DNA of 64,000 bases, from the NCBI GenBank assembly GCA_033557465.1, contig CM066033.1:15873080-15937079 (forward strand). Direction: 5' to 3'. The notes beneath the pieces were generated by a model. That model did not search any database and was not told the origin of the DNA. It saw only the letters and a program-made list of their open reading frames with translations. Each line of letters starts with the position of its first letter. The first letter of the stretch is position 1. The stretch comes from Ichthyophis bannanicus. Its lineage: Eukaryota; Chordata; Amphibia; Gymnophiona; Ichthyophiidae. Both the position numbers and the translations under genes were made by a program. Positions 19,192 to 29,887 of this stretch are shown here, in pieces.

Positions 19192-20268
19192 ATCGACCAA
19201 CTTTCAGGGACATGACACAGTGGATCCCCATTGACAGTCACCCCCCGGGTGATGACACTAAGGGGGGAGTGTGCTTGGAGGGGAGCGCCTTTCTGGGCCT
19301 TCCTGCCTTCTCTTTGGGCCAGATAATCGTTTCGGGCTCCGGATGGGCTGTGGGGTACTCCCCCTCCTCTCCTTTCATTTCATTTCACTTCATTTTTCTT
19401 TCATTTCATTTTTCTTCCATTTTATTTTCTTTTGTCTCGTTTTTATTTCCTTGTATTTCTTTCATTTTACTCTTTCTCATCTCATTTTTTTTTTCTTTTC
19501 TTCTTTTCATTGTCTCCACTCCCTGCATGGAATGGGTAGGGAAGGGATGGATAGGGGTTGGGTTGGGGGGAAGGGGGGAAGGGGGGGTGGGGGTTTTTGG
19601 AGTATTTGCTCCCCTACTACTACTGTATGTTATATTACCCGAAGTGGCCTGGCCCTTCTGCCCCGGGCCTGGGGGACAGGTCTGGGAGAAGAATACACCC
19701 TGGATCTGTTGAGGTAAGCCTGCTGGCCTAGTGACGGGGGGCTGGGGGCAATAGGAGGGCTGGGGTGGCACGCAAAGGGGGGGGGGCCCGCAGGGGATAG
19801 GCCCGGACCCCCCCAGGGGGGATATCCTGGAGAGCTGGGGGGAATGTAGTGAGAAAGGGTGCAGGTATATCCGTGGCGTTCGAGGGCTGGAGGGAACCAC
19901 CTGACCAGATAGGTCGGGGGTACCCTGCATCGCTTGGAACATCCCCTATCTTTTGGGGATACCCTGACCATTGGGTGGTTAAGGGGAGGGTTTGGGGGGG
20001 GGGTCACAGTAACAACGATATAGCAGCTGCATTCCCCGCACATGTCACCTAATACTTGTTTATGGTACCTCCACTGTGCCTGGGTCTTCACTGAGGGGGT
20101 AGTGGCGGCTTGGCTTTTGAGGCCAGTGGGAGCGCCTATGTTTGCAGGAGGTTGTCTCTGTCTATTGATGACTCCATATGCCCTTTTCGTTTGCATTGTT
20201 TGTTTTGTGGTTTAATGCCTGTACTGCTTTATTTGTCGTAAGAAATAAAAGAGATTAAACATAAAAAT
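19192..20268 (+). other. LINE 3' UTR
   Basis: G-rich tracts (19555-19600, 19735-19835, 19980-20020) flank a pyrimidine (TTTCA/TTTTC)n stretch at 19370-19510. L1-type 3' UTRs commonly contain G-rich polypurine sequence. It ends in an AATAAAAG polyadenylation-like signal at about 20243 and a short A-rich tail. No gene in it. Confidence 0.7.
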
Positions 20269-20269
20269 A

Positions 20270-20609
20270 ATTTACCTATCAGTCAGTTTTTGAGGCTAAG
20301 GAAGATTTGTTCCTCTCAGACTGATTTTGAGATTCATGCTAAGGATATGTGGGCAAGACAAAAAATAATGTATGTACTAGGATAATAGAGCACCGTAGTT
20401 GCCTCAGAAGGAGGATTGAGGACAGACTACTTGCTGACCATTGGATAGGGGCACGACATAATGTTTCTGATTTTAAGTTTTTTATGATCAGGGTTATGAA
20501 ATCACATTGGAGGGGTGGCGACATTGATAAGATTCTCTTACAGCTTGAACAAAAATACATTTTTAACCTGGGCACTATGACACCCTCTTGTCTTAATTTT
20601 GACCAATAA
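20270..20609 (+). pseudogene. Penelope-like element fragment: GIY-YIG endonuclease end
   Basis: From 20346 the frame reads GYVGKTKNN, then IIEHRSCLRRR, an ADHW stretch, and GGDIDKILLQLEQKYIFNLGT...CLNFD before TAA at 20607-20609. YVGKT is the second half of a GIY-YIG nuclease signature. The R..EH helix and the C-terminal LLQ.EQ.WI..LGT..P..LN pattern are those of the endonuclease of Penelope-like retroelements. The RT part and the first GIY half are missing or out of frame upstream. The 3' end is duplicated in inverted orientation directly after it. Confidence 0.7.
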
Positions 20610-20799
20610 TTTTCTCTGTTTCTATGAACAGGCCTTGCTTTTAATTTTTGAAAACCCCATGGCCTTGGTGTGCTCTTGATAGGGGATCAAGAGCACACCA
20701 AGGCCATGGGGTTTTCAAAAATTAAAAGCAAGGCCTGTTCATAGAAACAGAGAAAATTATTGGTCAAAATTAAGACAAGAGGGTGTCATAGTGCCCAGG
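20567..20799. repeat. Perfect palindrome, 114-bp arms, 5-nt spacer
   Basis: Arms 20567-20680 and 20686-20799 are exact reverse complements with AGGGG between them. The left arm holds the last 14 codons of the Penelope fragment and its 3' flank. No mismatch was found when both arms were read base by base. Confidence 0.95.
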
Positions 20800-20973
20800 G
20801 GGATCAGTTCAGCTACAAATACCTGGAGTGCCCCCTTCTCCTCTTCCCTCTCCGCCCCTCCTTCCTTTCCTTTCCTTTTCCCCCTCTACCCCCTCCCCTC
20901 CCCACCCCTCCTCTTCTCTCCCTTTTTTTAAAACTAGTTATTAAATGTCAGTGTCCATTATTTTTAAACTTAA
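20800..20973. other. Pyrimidine-rich spacer before the piggyBac end
   Basis: 20836-20930 is a CT-rich low-complexity run. The TTAA target of the piggyBac element lies at 20970-20973. Nothing else seen. Confidence 0.6.
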
Positions 20974-21425
20974 CCTCTTTCCCGGCAATGTTCCTGTATG
21001 GGAACATGACAAATTTTACTTAATTTGTATGTACGCGATTTTCGAACACAAATATTCTTTGCAGAATGTGAACAAGTGGTGATGTCATATTTAACAGCGG
21101 TGCAAACATTAAATGGTCTCAGTTGCACAACAGTTCTAATTTCACTTAAATTTTCACATTTTTTACAATTTGAGGGTAAGTCAAATTTAGCAGTTATAAT
21201 TTTGAGATACTTGGTTGTTTTACATTTTGACGCTGATCATTGTGTACAAGGCATGCCTGGTCGTGTTGCACAGGTGCGCTCACATTTTATTTGATATGTG
21301 ATGGGGTAAATTTTATGTATATGTATCATGTTCCTTTATAGGAACACTGCCAGGATTATCCAAAAGTCAACTAATAATTGCCAATGTGTATTGTTTTCAG
21401 ATAATTCTTTCAGTTTTGATAAACA

Positions 21426-22538
21426 ATGGATACAAGAAGCTTCTATGGCACCAGACGTTGCAAAAGTCATCGGGCAGTTACAGTCCAAGATGCTATGTCA
21501 ACTGTGGAACGTTTAACTCGTCCGACAAACATCATTGTGTTGCCGCCGTTTGCAGGTGATCCTGCAGCTGACAGTGATGTCGAAGATGTTCCTGACAATT
21601 TGAACAATGATGACCCCTTTGAAACCTCTGGCGAACTGGACGTGATAGCAGAGGAGACAGACAAAGATGAGAGTGTTAGTAGTGAAGATGAAAGCAGCCC
21701 TCCAGCAAAAAAGTGTAAGAATCTGAAGCAGAAAAAGGCAATTCAGTGGAAAAAGTCAACAAAGTTCACTAAGGTAATTTTATCGCTGGTGCCAAGTCAT
21801 TTACCTGACAGTTTTCCTGTTCTGTTGTCACTTTCTCCGTTTTCCATATGGAGCCTTATATTCGATGACAAAATGCTGATGGAAATTGTAACGCAAAGCA
21901 ACCTTTATGCTAACCGAGATAAGAATGACAGTCAGTTTCAAGTCACAGTGGATGAAATTTGTCACTTTCTGGGAATCCTGCTGTTGTCTGGCTATCATGC
22001 CCTGCCACAGGAGTCAGACTACTGGAGCAGTCAGCAAGATCTAGGCATGCCTATTGTCCGTGAGGCCATGAGGTATCAGCATGAGGTATCAGACCATCAA
22101 AAAATACTTTCACTTGGCTGACAATGCTAAACTCAAAGCAGGCGACAAGATGGCTAAGGTTGCTCCACTTATTACTGCCGTCAACGCGAATTTGGTGCAG
22201 TTTGGGTTTTTCCACCATGAATTGAGTATTGACGAGTCTGTGATTCTGTACTTTGGCCGCCACAGCATGAAAATGTTTATAAGAGAAAAAACAATTAGAT
22301 TTGGTTTTAAGTGGTGGTGTATGTGTGGCATCGACGGCTACCCTTACAACAAGCTGTACACCGGACGATGCATTCAATGGAACTTCTGGGCTCCAGGGTC
22401 ATAAACCATATGGTTGATGTTATTGAAAAGCATTCAGATGTAATTCGTCATCACCTGTTCTTCGATAATTTCTTTACAAGTTACACACTGATCAAAGAAC
22501 TTCGAAGTACAAAGGACATGAAGAAGAGTGGCCAATGA
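21426..22538 (+). pseudogene. piggyBac transposase, N-terminal and catalytic part
   Basis: Reads in three overlapping blocks: 21426-22121, 22081-22404 and about 22380-22538. The overlaps show two small frameshifts; the first is a duplicated ATGAGGTATCAG at 22068-22090. An acidic N-terminal region (ESDxED type, codons 50-90) is followed by a basic stretch (PPAKKCKNLKQKK) and the dimerisation region. Then comes the start of the catalytic core with SIDESVILYFG (first Asp) and HHLFFDNFFTSY (second Asp). The codons after 22548 continue at 26944 beyond the insertion. The enzyme would be a cut-and-paste DDD transposase if intact. Confidence 0.85.
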
Positions 22539-22547
22539 GGAGACTAT

Positions 22548-22619
22548 GATTACCGATGTGATGGATCAGTCTATGTAGCAAAGTGGCATGACAATTCTGT
22601 TGTCTGCATTGCCAGCAAC
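22548..22619 (+). repeat. 72-bp direct repeat, left copy
   Basis: GATTACCGATGTGATGG to ATTGCCAGCAAC is identical to 26944-27015. Both are piggyBac transposase coding sequence and they bracket the 4324-bp insertion 22620-26943. Confidence 0.93.
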
Positions 22620-22743
22620 GTGTTCCCATACGCAAGTGCAGTATGAGAGTCTGGAGCCGCCTATCAAAGCACGGGCGCTCTAGATGAGGCATTCTGTATG
22701 CGCAGTCGCAGTGATGTCGTTGATATGGCTATCGTCTTGAGAA
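22620..22743 (-). other. Short internal remnant of an LTR element
   Basis: Sequence between the 72-bp repeat and the primer site of the LTR at 22767. No domain is recognisable in the short frame on the minus strand. Confidence 0.4.
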
Positions 22744-22763
22744 GGTTCCCGGGTTTCGGCACA
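22744..22763 (-). other. Primer binding site, tRNA-Phe type
   Basis: On the minus strand the LTR end CCCACA is followed by ATT and TGTGCCGAAACCCGGGAACC, which is the complement of the tRNA-Phe 3' end apart from one missing G in TGG. Confidence 0.65.
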
Positions 22764-22766
22764 AAT

Positions 22767-23358
22767 TGTGGGCCCTGGTAATCCACAAAGGTTCCTTAAA
22801 TATTACTAATTACCAATTGCCAATTAATAATTCCAGACAACAATTGCTTGGCTACAAAACTCTTTATTTGACATAGCAAAATAATCATAAATGCAGTCTA
22901 GCAAATGTCAGTCTGAAAAAGATGAAAACTCAGATCACAGTCACTTGTCATACAAGCAAAAACTGCAAGCACAGATACACAAGTGTCTGTCTGAGGGATC
23001 TGAGGACGGGTAGCCCTCCCCCTGGGGAGAGAGTCACCCGTGCTGAGCTCTGCAAATGTCTCTCTTATATACCTGTTCTCTGTCACAAACCTCTGTCCCA
23101 AAGTTCAAGTGAATTGCTTGAATTACTGACGTCATTGGCCAAACTTGCAAAAAACCAGCCAAACCTGCTAAGTCAGAGAACTTCGGCCAGTGAGACCCCA
23201 CCTATGTTTATCACCAAGCAACAGATAAACAACCGTTGGTATTTCAAGGTTTGCCTAAGGTCAGCTTATCAGTTGGTCACAATCCCCTTGTGCATGCCTT
23301 TCCATTTCTTGGAACTCGTATTTTCAGGCAGGCAAGGGTGCAATCATATAAGTTTCCA
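22767..23358 (-). mobile_element. LTR of an unidentified retroelement, about 590 bp
   Basis: On the minus strand it has a TATATAAGAGAG box (about 23065), a downstream GAGCTCAGCACG start region and an AATAAAGAG signal (about 22863). It ends GGGCCCACA just before a tRNA-Phe-type primer site. The outer boundary is placed at TGGAAACTTATATG (23358) but could be TGTTTTTTGG at about 23402. Only this LTR and about 145 bases of internal sequence remain. Confidence 0.65.
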
Positions 23359-23369
23359 GAGAATTCTAC

Positions 23370-25830
23370 GGTCTACGGAGCGGAGACTCTTCCAAAAAAC
23401 ATTTCCTTTTTTGGAGCTTTGCTGGGAGTGTTTGCTATGGTTGCCCATTAATATCACTGTTGCCCAGCGTGGTGATATGTTGTCCCCCATTTCCCGTGGT
23501 CATATCCGGGGTTTATGTGCACGTTTGTCACCAGACAGGGTGCATATGCCCACAGTAAAATTGCGTAGAGCAGGGTTTGTGACTCCATCCTGCCAGGCTT
23601 ACTACCTCCAGGGGCTGCACTGTCTCTGTGGCCATAGTGTGGTGCAGCGGACAGAGTCAGTACCTCTAGGACCAGAGGGTCAGAGGTTCAAAGCCCAGCT
23701 GGGGCTACCACCAATCCTGCCCACATATTTTGCCCACAACTAAACAGTGATAGTAAGGACACACCTTTCGTGGCGAGGACATATGCAATGGTAATACGTC
23801 TATCTTTTACCCCACTGAGCACAGACACCATGAACAGGGGCAGTACCTAGAGCAGAATCCTCCAAATGCAGTCCTGGTGGGCCACACACCAGTCAGGTTC
23901 CATGCTACCACTCATACAAATGCCTGTGCTGTATATCTATGCACCACCCCCATGGCATGTAGATGTAGCTCATGCATATTCATGAGGGACAGCAGGAAAA
24001 CCCGAACAGTGTGATTCAAACCTGGACTGGAGGTGGGGATCCCTGCCGTAAAGCAGCGGCCAACAGGGGCAGACACACCCACACCCACAGGCCCCATTGG
24101 CCAATGGCTTCTGGAGAGGCAGACCATTGGACCCTGCGTGCAGCTCCCAATACTAGCACCAACATACCTTAGCAATGCCACCCTACAGCAGGGTATGCGG
24201 TGGACAGCTCTCAAATGTTTGCTATGTGTACTGGCAGGTAGACTGTCCTACTTAAAGCACATTTGGCTGTCTGATCTCCAACATATAAAGGTGCCTGATG
24301 TCTGCGGTGCTTCAGGTCTGGTCTCTGACAGTGTTCACCACCCTGGGGAGTGACCACCAACAGTATTGCGTAGCATAGCCATGCCTGTACCGTGCCCAGG
24401 ACTGGTGTGGTGGGCAAGGCTGATAAATCCTTCTATAGTGGCACAATGCTGGCATAAGTGTGGGAGTGTGTGTCTGTCGATACAGTGTGTGTTGGCTGCA
24501 AACACCTTCCACAGCCCACACTGCCAGCACTGTTGGCAGTATTGGCCTGCCAATGTGCATAATGAGGAGCAAGGTACCATGGGTATAGGCCGGACAGGGT
24601 GACCTGGCCAGGATGCATCTGCACAGGGCATAGGGCACTGGCTGGGACACTGTAGTGCCCGGCCACCACCTACACAGACAGGGTGACCTCTGTATGTCCT
24701 GCTGGGTGATCATGCTCACCCTGACTGTGCAGTGACCACAGCATGGCTAGGTACCCGCATAGTGCTAGCTAGTATTTCTGTCATGTGATAGATATGGGCT
24801 TCCATTTGGGGGCCCAGTCACTGCTTTATCTGCTTGCTGTGTATGTGGACAGCCCAGTTCTGGGTGCATGCATCTTGAGTGGGAACATGTCCTATGGACT
24901 AACCAGCAGACTGTTTGTAGCTGGTATGTGTCCTGCTGGATTGGCTTGCAGGGTGCAGTGGCTGTTGGCTTGTAGCAGGGTAATATCTGGTGGTGGGGTG
25001 CAGCTTCCCATATCCTGGTTTTATGTCTGTCTGCTATTGTGTTATGGCTGTGTATGGAGCTGCCCTGTGTGGTGTGTGTTCCTCTGCTAGGACTGGGGTT
25101 GATGTTGCCCTCTACTGCCACCTTTGCAGGGTGGGGGAGAGAAACCATGTTTGCTGCTGGGAGGGGAAGGGGGGCCCCAGTGGGGGCTCTGCCTGACTGA
25201 GATATCCATGGTGTTTGTGCAGAAACTAGCTATCTTACACATTAACACTGCTTTGAAACTCCCACTTGGCCTCCATCAGCCATGGACGGTGTTGTGGACC
25301 TGGTCCTGGGCGCCTCATTGCACACTCAGGGTGAGCACAGTACCCGCACAATGTAACGGTGTGTAGCTACTCTGTGCCAGTAAAACACACGGTCAGTGCC
25401 CCCTACCAGGCCGAGGTGCTGTGTGGGTGCACCCGATCACTTCCCCCAACAGGGCCGAGGTGCTGTGGGGGTGCAGTCCCCATCTTGTGTCCATCTGTGG
25501 ACAGCTAATTTGCATGTGCAGTGCATCATGGGTACGGGTGGTTCACAACAGCAGACTGTCCGTGAGGTGACGTGCAGGCTATCTGCAGCCAGGCAGGGGC
25601 CTGTCTACAGCTATAGAGCTGTAGCCCAATGGTTACGTCACTGCCTGTGCAGCCAGAGATCATGGGTTCAAACCCACAGTGGGGTTCTGTGAGACAGGTG
25701 TTCAAAGCATTTTTTTACTTTACTGTACATATGTTGATGTCAGCAATAACACCCTCGGTGTACTGTACCCATAAGGTGCCTCTGAGGGTACTTTATGGGG
25801 CGCCCTATAGGGCACTGTATGGTTGGCATC
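23370..25830 (+). repeat. Repeat X, copy 1
   Basis: Unfamiliar long repeat. It starts with GGTCTACG...TTCCAAAAA and CTTTTTTGGAGCTTT and shares its order of blocks with 28332-33170. The blocks are: a tRNA-like module at 23636-23708; GTGATAGTAAGGACA; AATGCAGTCCTGG with a TCATGCATATTCATGAGGGACAGCA core; GGCAGACACACCCACACC; GACAGTGTTCACCACCCTGGGGAGTGACC; CCTGCCAATGTGCATAATGAGG; GTAAAACACACGGTCAGT; a second tRNA-like module at 25619-25690; and a tandem of 12-bp units at 25760-25870. No convincing protein is encoded. It is not a transposon type I recognise. Confidence 0.7.
25619..25690 (+). other. tRNA-like pol III promoter module in X copy 1
   Basis: TAGCCCAATGG fits an A box, and 31 bases later GGGTTCAAACCC fits a B box and forms a T-arm-like hairpin (TGGGTTCAAACCCA). 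X copy 2 holds the same module at 32920-32990 with both boxes intact. Anticodon and acceptor stems are not convincing, so it is not called a tRNA gene. Confidence 0.6.
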
Positions 25831-26943
25831 CATATAGGGTGCACTATACATTATCCTGTGTCGCAACATACATGCTGCCCTATAGGGGACATTCTGGGGT
25901 GCCTTGGCGGACGGTGCACTGTAACATGTGCCTTATGGGTGGCCTTATATTAATATGCTGTGAGAGTGCGTTTGCTAGTAGTTATCACAAAATAAAATTA
26001 AACAGCCTCCTACAGCACAAAACATACTGCCTCAGCTAGCCTTTTTCTCTGGGCATTGTGAGGGATTGAACCTGCAGCCCCTGCACCATTGCTCAGTGTC
26101 TTCACCATTGTGCTGTGGCTCTATTCCTGTGTTTGAGCAGCAGCGCGCAGCCTTGTAGCCATCGGCACGCCGTCTTGTGGCACACAAAAGTAACAGCACA
26201 CCGCCTTCTGCCACCCAACATGGGCATGCCCCTTGAAATAATGCCTCAGCCAGCTGTCTTCAATGGGCACTGTGGGGAATTGAACCCATGATGCCTGCAC
26301 GAGTGGTCAGTGTCTTAACCATTGTGCTATGGCTCCATTCCTGTTATTTGCACATCAGCGCGCCACTTATCCCTCCCACTATTGGGCTGCCCCCTCACAC
26401 ATCAGCGCGCCGCCTTCTGCCCACCGACTCGTCGCCTTCTGTTGCCCACTTTTATCAGCGCGCCGCCCTCTGCCGCCCAACCTTAACAGCGCGCCGCCAT
26501 CTGCCGCCCACAATGAACAGTGCGCCGCCTCATGCCGTATAAAAAAAGAGTGCGCCGCCTTCTGCCGCCCATAATCAATATACCTCCTACACCACTTTTG
26601 CCCATAAAAGTTGATGCCTCAGCTGGTCTTTTTTGTTGAGCGCAATGGGGGTTTGAAGCCGTGGCCCCTGCACCATTGCTCAGTGTCTTCACCGTTGTAC
26701 TATGGCTCTGTTGTTTGGTTATGCAGCAGCGCCCCGCTTAGCCTTCCCACGCGCTAATGTGGGCCCCGCACATTAGCACGACACACACACGTACGGTCTG
26801 GTTTTTCTCTTTTTTCTGCCTGGCCCGCCCACTCCTTATATGGCACCAGCACACTAACGGGAACCCGCACAGCAACGGTTTTTAGTAAACATGCCCCTAA
26901 GTAAGCCACAAATTAGTCCTTAACCCCATCCTTAACCCCTACA
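25831..26943. other. X copy 1 extension with three minus-strand tRNA-like modules
   Basis: Modules at about 26047-26135, 26262-26340 and 26630-26712 each read on the minus strand as GAGCCA.AGCACAATGGT...GGTTCAATCCC or a variant, preceded by an AGCCTTTTTC or TGCCTCAGC block. Between them are GCGCGCCGCCTTCTGCCGCCCA units (26410-26570), about 25-30 bp each. The right end (26884-26906) is a TTTAGTAAACATGCCCC terminus matched by GGGGTATGTTTACTAAA at 27769. Confidence 0.55.
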
Positions 26944-27015
26944 GATTACCGATGTGATGGATCAGTCTATGTAGCAAAGTGGCATGACAATTCTGTTGTC
27001 TGCATTGCCAGCAAC
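26944..27015 (+). repeat. 72-bp direct repeat, right copy
   Basis: Identical to 22548-22619; piggyBac coding resumes here in continuity with the left part. Confidence 0.93.
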
Positions 27016-27502
27016 AATCTCACACATGATCCACTTCAAACCGCACGTCGCCAAATCAAGGGTACATCAGATGTTGCTGTGTCTCAACCCTTTGTGATGA
27101 AGCGCTCTAATGAAGGAATGGGTGCAGTGCCTGGAATCTGTGCCTGGAAAGAAATGGTGGTGGCCACTATTCACAAACGTCCTCAGCATATCTGTCATGG
27201 CTGCTTGGAAAATACACTGTCACCTTCATGGAAGTGACATGGATCATCTGACATTCAGACGTGACATCACCTTGTGTCTCTTGAAGGACACTGCCATTCA
27301 GGAACATTCAATCAGATCAAATCCTGTAGCCAATCTGCCAAAAGATATCCGGCAGGCACAGGCGTTACTTCATGAACGCATCAGCTGCATGCAGGGACGC
27401 TGTCGCATGTGTTCGAAGAACACTATGGTCATGTGCAGTGTCTGCAAGGTCCGGCTTCACTCTGGTAAGGGCAAAACTTGCTTTAGGGACTACCACAAGT
27501 GA
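27016..27502 (+). pseudogene. piggyBac transposase, C-terminal part with Cys-rich domain
   Basis: After the repeat, coding passes VMKRSNEGMG into a second frame (27110-27502) with PGKKWWWPLFTNVLSIS and HLTFRRDI. It ends with a cysteine-rich domain CRMCSKNTMVMCSVCKVRLH...CFRDYHK. That zinc-binding C-terminus is characteristic of piggyBac transposases, where it binds the transposon ends. At least one frameshift precedes 27110. A stop follows at 27500-27502, and the right TIR is 250 bases downstream. Confidence 0.85.
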
Positions 27503-27768
27503 CAGACATGCATACTGTAGCATTAGTCACTAGTATCTGCTTGATTTATCAGTTATTTTTGCGTTCTAGTAGGATGTTCTCTTGCATGAGTTGAACGTAC
27601 AATTTCTTGTCAATGTTCCTGTATAGGAACATAAATAAAAAACTACAAAGACAAACTCTGAATCTATTGACAATATACTTATGTCTTGCAGTCATTACAG
27701 GTAGTAAGAAAAAGAACACCGTTAAGAAATTAATAGCATTTTTGTGGTAGTGCCAGGAAAAAGGTTAA

Positions 27769-28331
27769 GGGGTATGTTTACTAAACCGCGCAATTGTGCG
27801 GGGCGCACTTGAGCGTGCGCTAAGGTACCTTAGCGCACACTAATAGTGCGTTTTTGTGCCCCGCATACGTGTGCGCTGCACTAACGGGCCCGCACAAGTG
27901 CGCGGCGCGCTGATGTGCCATAGAGGCGTGGAAAGGCATTCTGAGGGCGGAGGAAGGCTCCCGAAGGGCGGAGGGACGGGGTCAATGGGTGGAGAGTGGG
28001 AGGGGAGATGCTCCCCGCACAGGAGCGGTGCTGAAATTCAACTAAAAAAATACCGCGAGTGAAAACCTCGCGGTAGAGCCGATTTAAATGGAAGAGAAAC
28101 CATTTCTGTCAGCAATGTACAACAAAACCAGGTAAACCCACAAAACGTGAGCAGTGTGATACATGTGCACAGAACAAAATAGCAAATAAACATAGAAAAT
28201 GACCGCAACAAAAATTATTAAAAATTATAATACAGCTGGGCAACAGTGATATCAGTGATATCAATCTCCAACAGTGATATCAATCTCCAAAAAAAGGAAA
28301 TGATTTTTGGAAGGGTCTACGCTACGTAGAC
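27769..28331. other. GC-rich MITE-like sequence and AT-rich spacer
   Basis: Begins GGGGTATGTTTACTAAACCGCGC directly after the TTAA. 27790-27930 is rich in GTGCGC/GCGCAC words that can pair with each other. The terminus matches, inverted, 26884-26906. 28030-28080 has a small hairpin (TACCGCGAG...CTCGCGGTA). 28302-28341 is a palindrome with 18-bp arms (TTTTTGGAAGGGTCTACG). No gene. Confidence 0.5.
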
Positions 28332-29887
28332 CCTTCCAAAAATCTCTTTTTTGGAGCTTTCTTGGGAGTGTTTTTTACTGTTACCCATTGATATCACTCT
28401 TGCCCAGCTTGGTTATGGTTTATTTCCCTTTTTTTCGAGGCCATTTCTAATGTTTATTTGCCCTTTTGTCTCCATACAAGGTGAATGAGCCCACAGTGAA
28501 ATTGTGCAGAGCAGGGTTTCTGATTTCTTTGGCCAGGTTTCCTATCTCCAGAGACTGCACTGTCTCTGTGGCTACAATGTGGTGCAGTAAACACAGATAG
28601 TGTGTTCAGGAGCCAAAGATCACCAGTTCAAGTCCCAGCTGTGGCTCCTGCAAACCCAATCCCCCATATTTTACCCACCACTAAACCATGATAGTAAAGA
28701 CCAACCTTTTTTGCAGATAACATAAGCATGGTCCAAACACCTCTATTGTACCCTACAGAGCACAGACACCAGAAACATGCGCATTACCTAGACCACAGTC
28801 CCCTCAATGCAGTCCTGGAGGGCCACATATCATTTAGCTGTGATGCTGTCACCAATATAAGGCCATGTCAGCATGGTGGCAGAGGGGTACCGTTGGTGGA
28901 GGGGGCAGTGGCTGCTGCCCACAGCAGACGGTAGCCTAGCCCCCTTCACCTGGGTGCAGTGCACTCCAACAGACAGGCCCTGTCTGACAAACAGCCATGG
29001 ACTCCCCAGGGAATGCACTGTTGTGCTAAGACGGTGGTGCAGCAGACACAGCCAGTGCCTTTAGGACCAGAAGGTCACAGGTTCAAATCCTAGCTGGGGC
29101 TACTTCTAATCCCATCCACATATTTTTCCCACAACTAAACCGTGATAGTAAGGACAAACCTTTATTGCAGAGAACATACGCATGGTTAATACGCCTATAT
29201 TTTACCCCACCGAGCACAGACACCATAAACAGCCGCATTACCTAGAGCAGAGTCTCCCAAATGCAGTCCTGGAGGGCCAAACACCATTCAGGTTCCATGC
29301 TGCCTCTAATAAAGATGCCTGTGCTGCATATCTAGGCACCATCCCCATGGTATGCAGATGTATCTCATGCATATTCATGAGGGACAGCATGAAAACCCGA
29401 ACAGTGTTTGGCACACCAGGACTGGAGTTGGGAACCTCTGCCGTAAAGCAGCAGCCAACAGGGGCAGACACACCCACACCCACACCCACAGGCCCCATTG
29501 GCCAATATCTCCTGGAGAGGCAGGACATTAGGCCCTGCGTGCATCTCCCAATACTAGCACTTGCATACCTTAGCAATGCCACCCTACACCTGGGTATACG
29601 GTACACACCTATCAAACGTTTCCTATGATTACTGGCAGATGGCAAGTCCTACATTAAGCACAGTTTGCTCATTGAGCTCCATCATAACAATCTTTCTGAT
29701 GTCTGCGGTGTGTGCTTCAGGTCTGGTCTCTGACAGTGTTTACCACCCTGGGGAGTGACCCACAACCGTATTGTGTAGCATATCCATGCCTGTACTGTGC
29801 CCAGGACTGGTGTGGTGGCCAGGGCTGCTAAACTCCTCTATAGTAGCACAATGCTGGCATAGGTGTGGGAGTGTGTGACTGTCTATA

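Larger units (their letters stand above)
13665..20268 (+). mobile_element. L1/Tx1-type LINE, 5' truncated, about 6.6 kb
   Basis: Non-LTR retrotransposon with the ORF1 tail, a long G-rich inter-ORF region (13867-15378), ORF2 (15379-19191) and a 3' UTR with G-rich and (TTTCA)n sequence, ending in AATAAAAGAGATTAAACATAAAAATAA. The ORF2 domain order (APE endonuclease, RT, C-terminal Cys/His knuckle) and an L1-like ORF1 C-terminus place it in the L1/Tx1 group. It is truncated within ORF1 at about 13665, where GC-rich repeat sequence begins. I could not find a clear target duplication. Confidence 0.88.
20974..27764 (+). mobile_element. piggyBac-type DNA transposon, both ends present
   Basis: The left end CCTCTTTCCCGGCA follows TTAA (20970-20973). 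The right end TGCCAGGAAAAAGG precedes TTAA (27765-27768). Complementing the right end gives CCTTTTTCCTGGCA, so the 14-bp TIRs differ at two positions, and the TTAA duplication is the piggyBac signature. A second inner word, CAATGTTCCTGTATGGGAACAT, recurs as CAATGTTCCTGTATAGGAACAT near the right end (27611). The transposase gene is split by 4.3 kb of other repeats between 22620 and 26943. The outer structure is old enough to have frameshifts but is complete. Confidence 0.92.
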
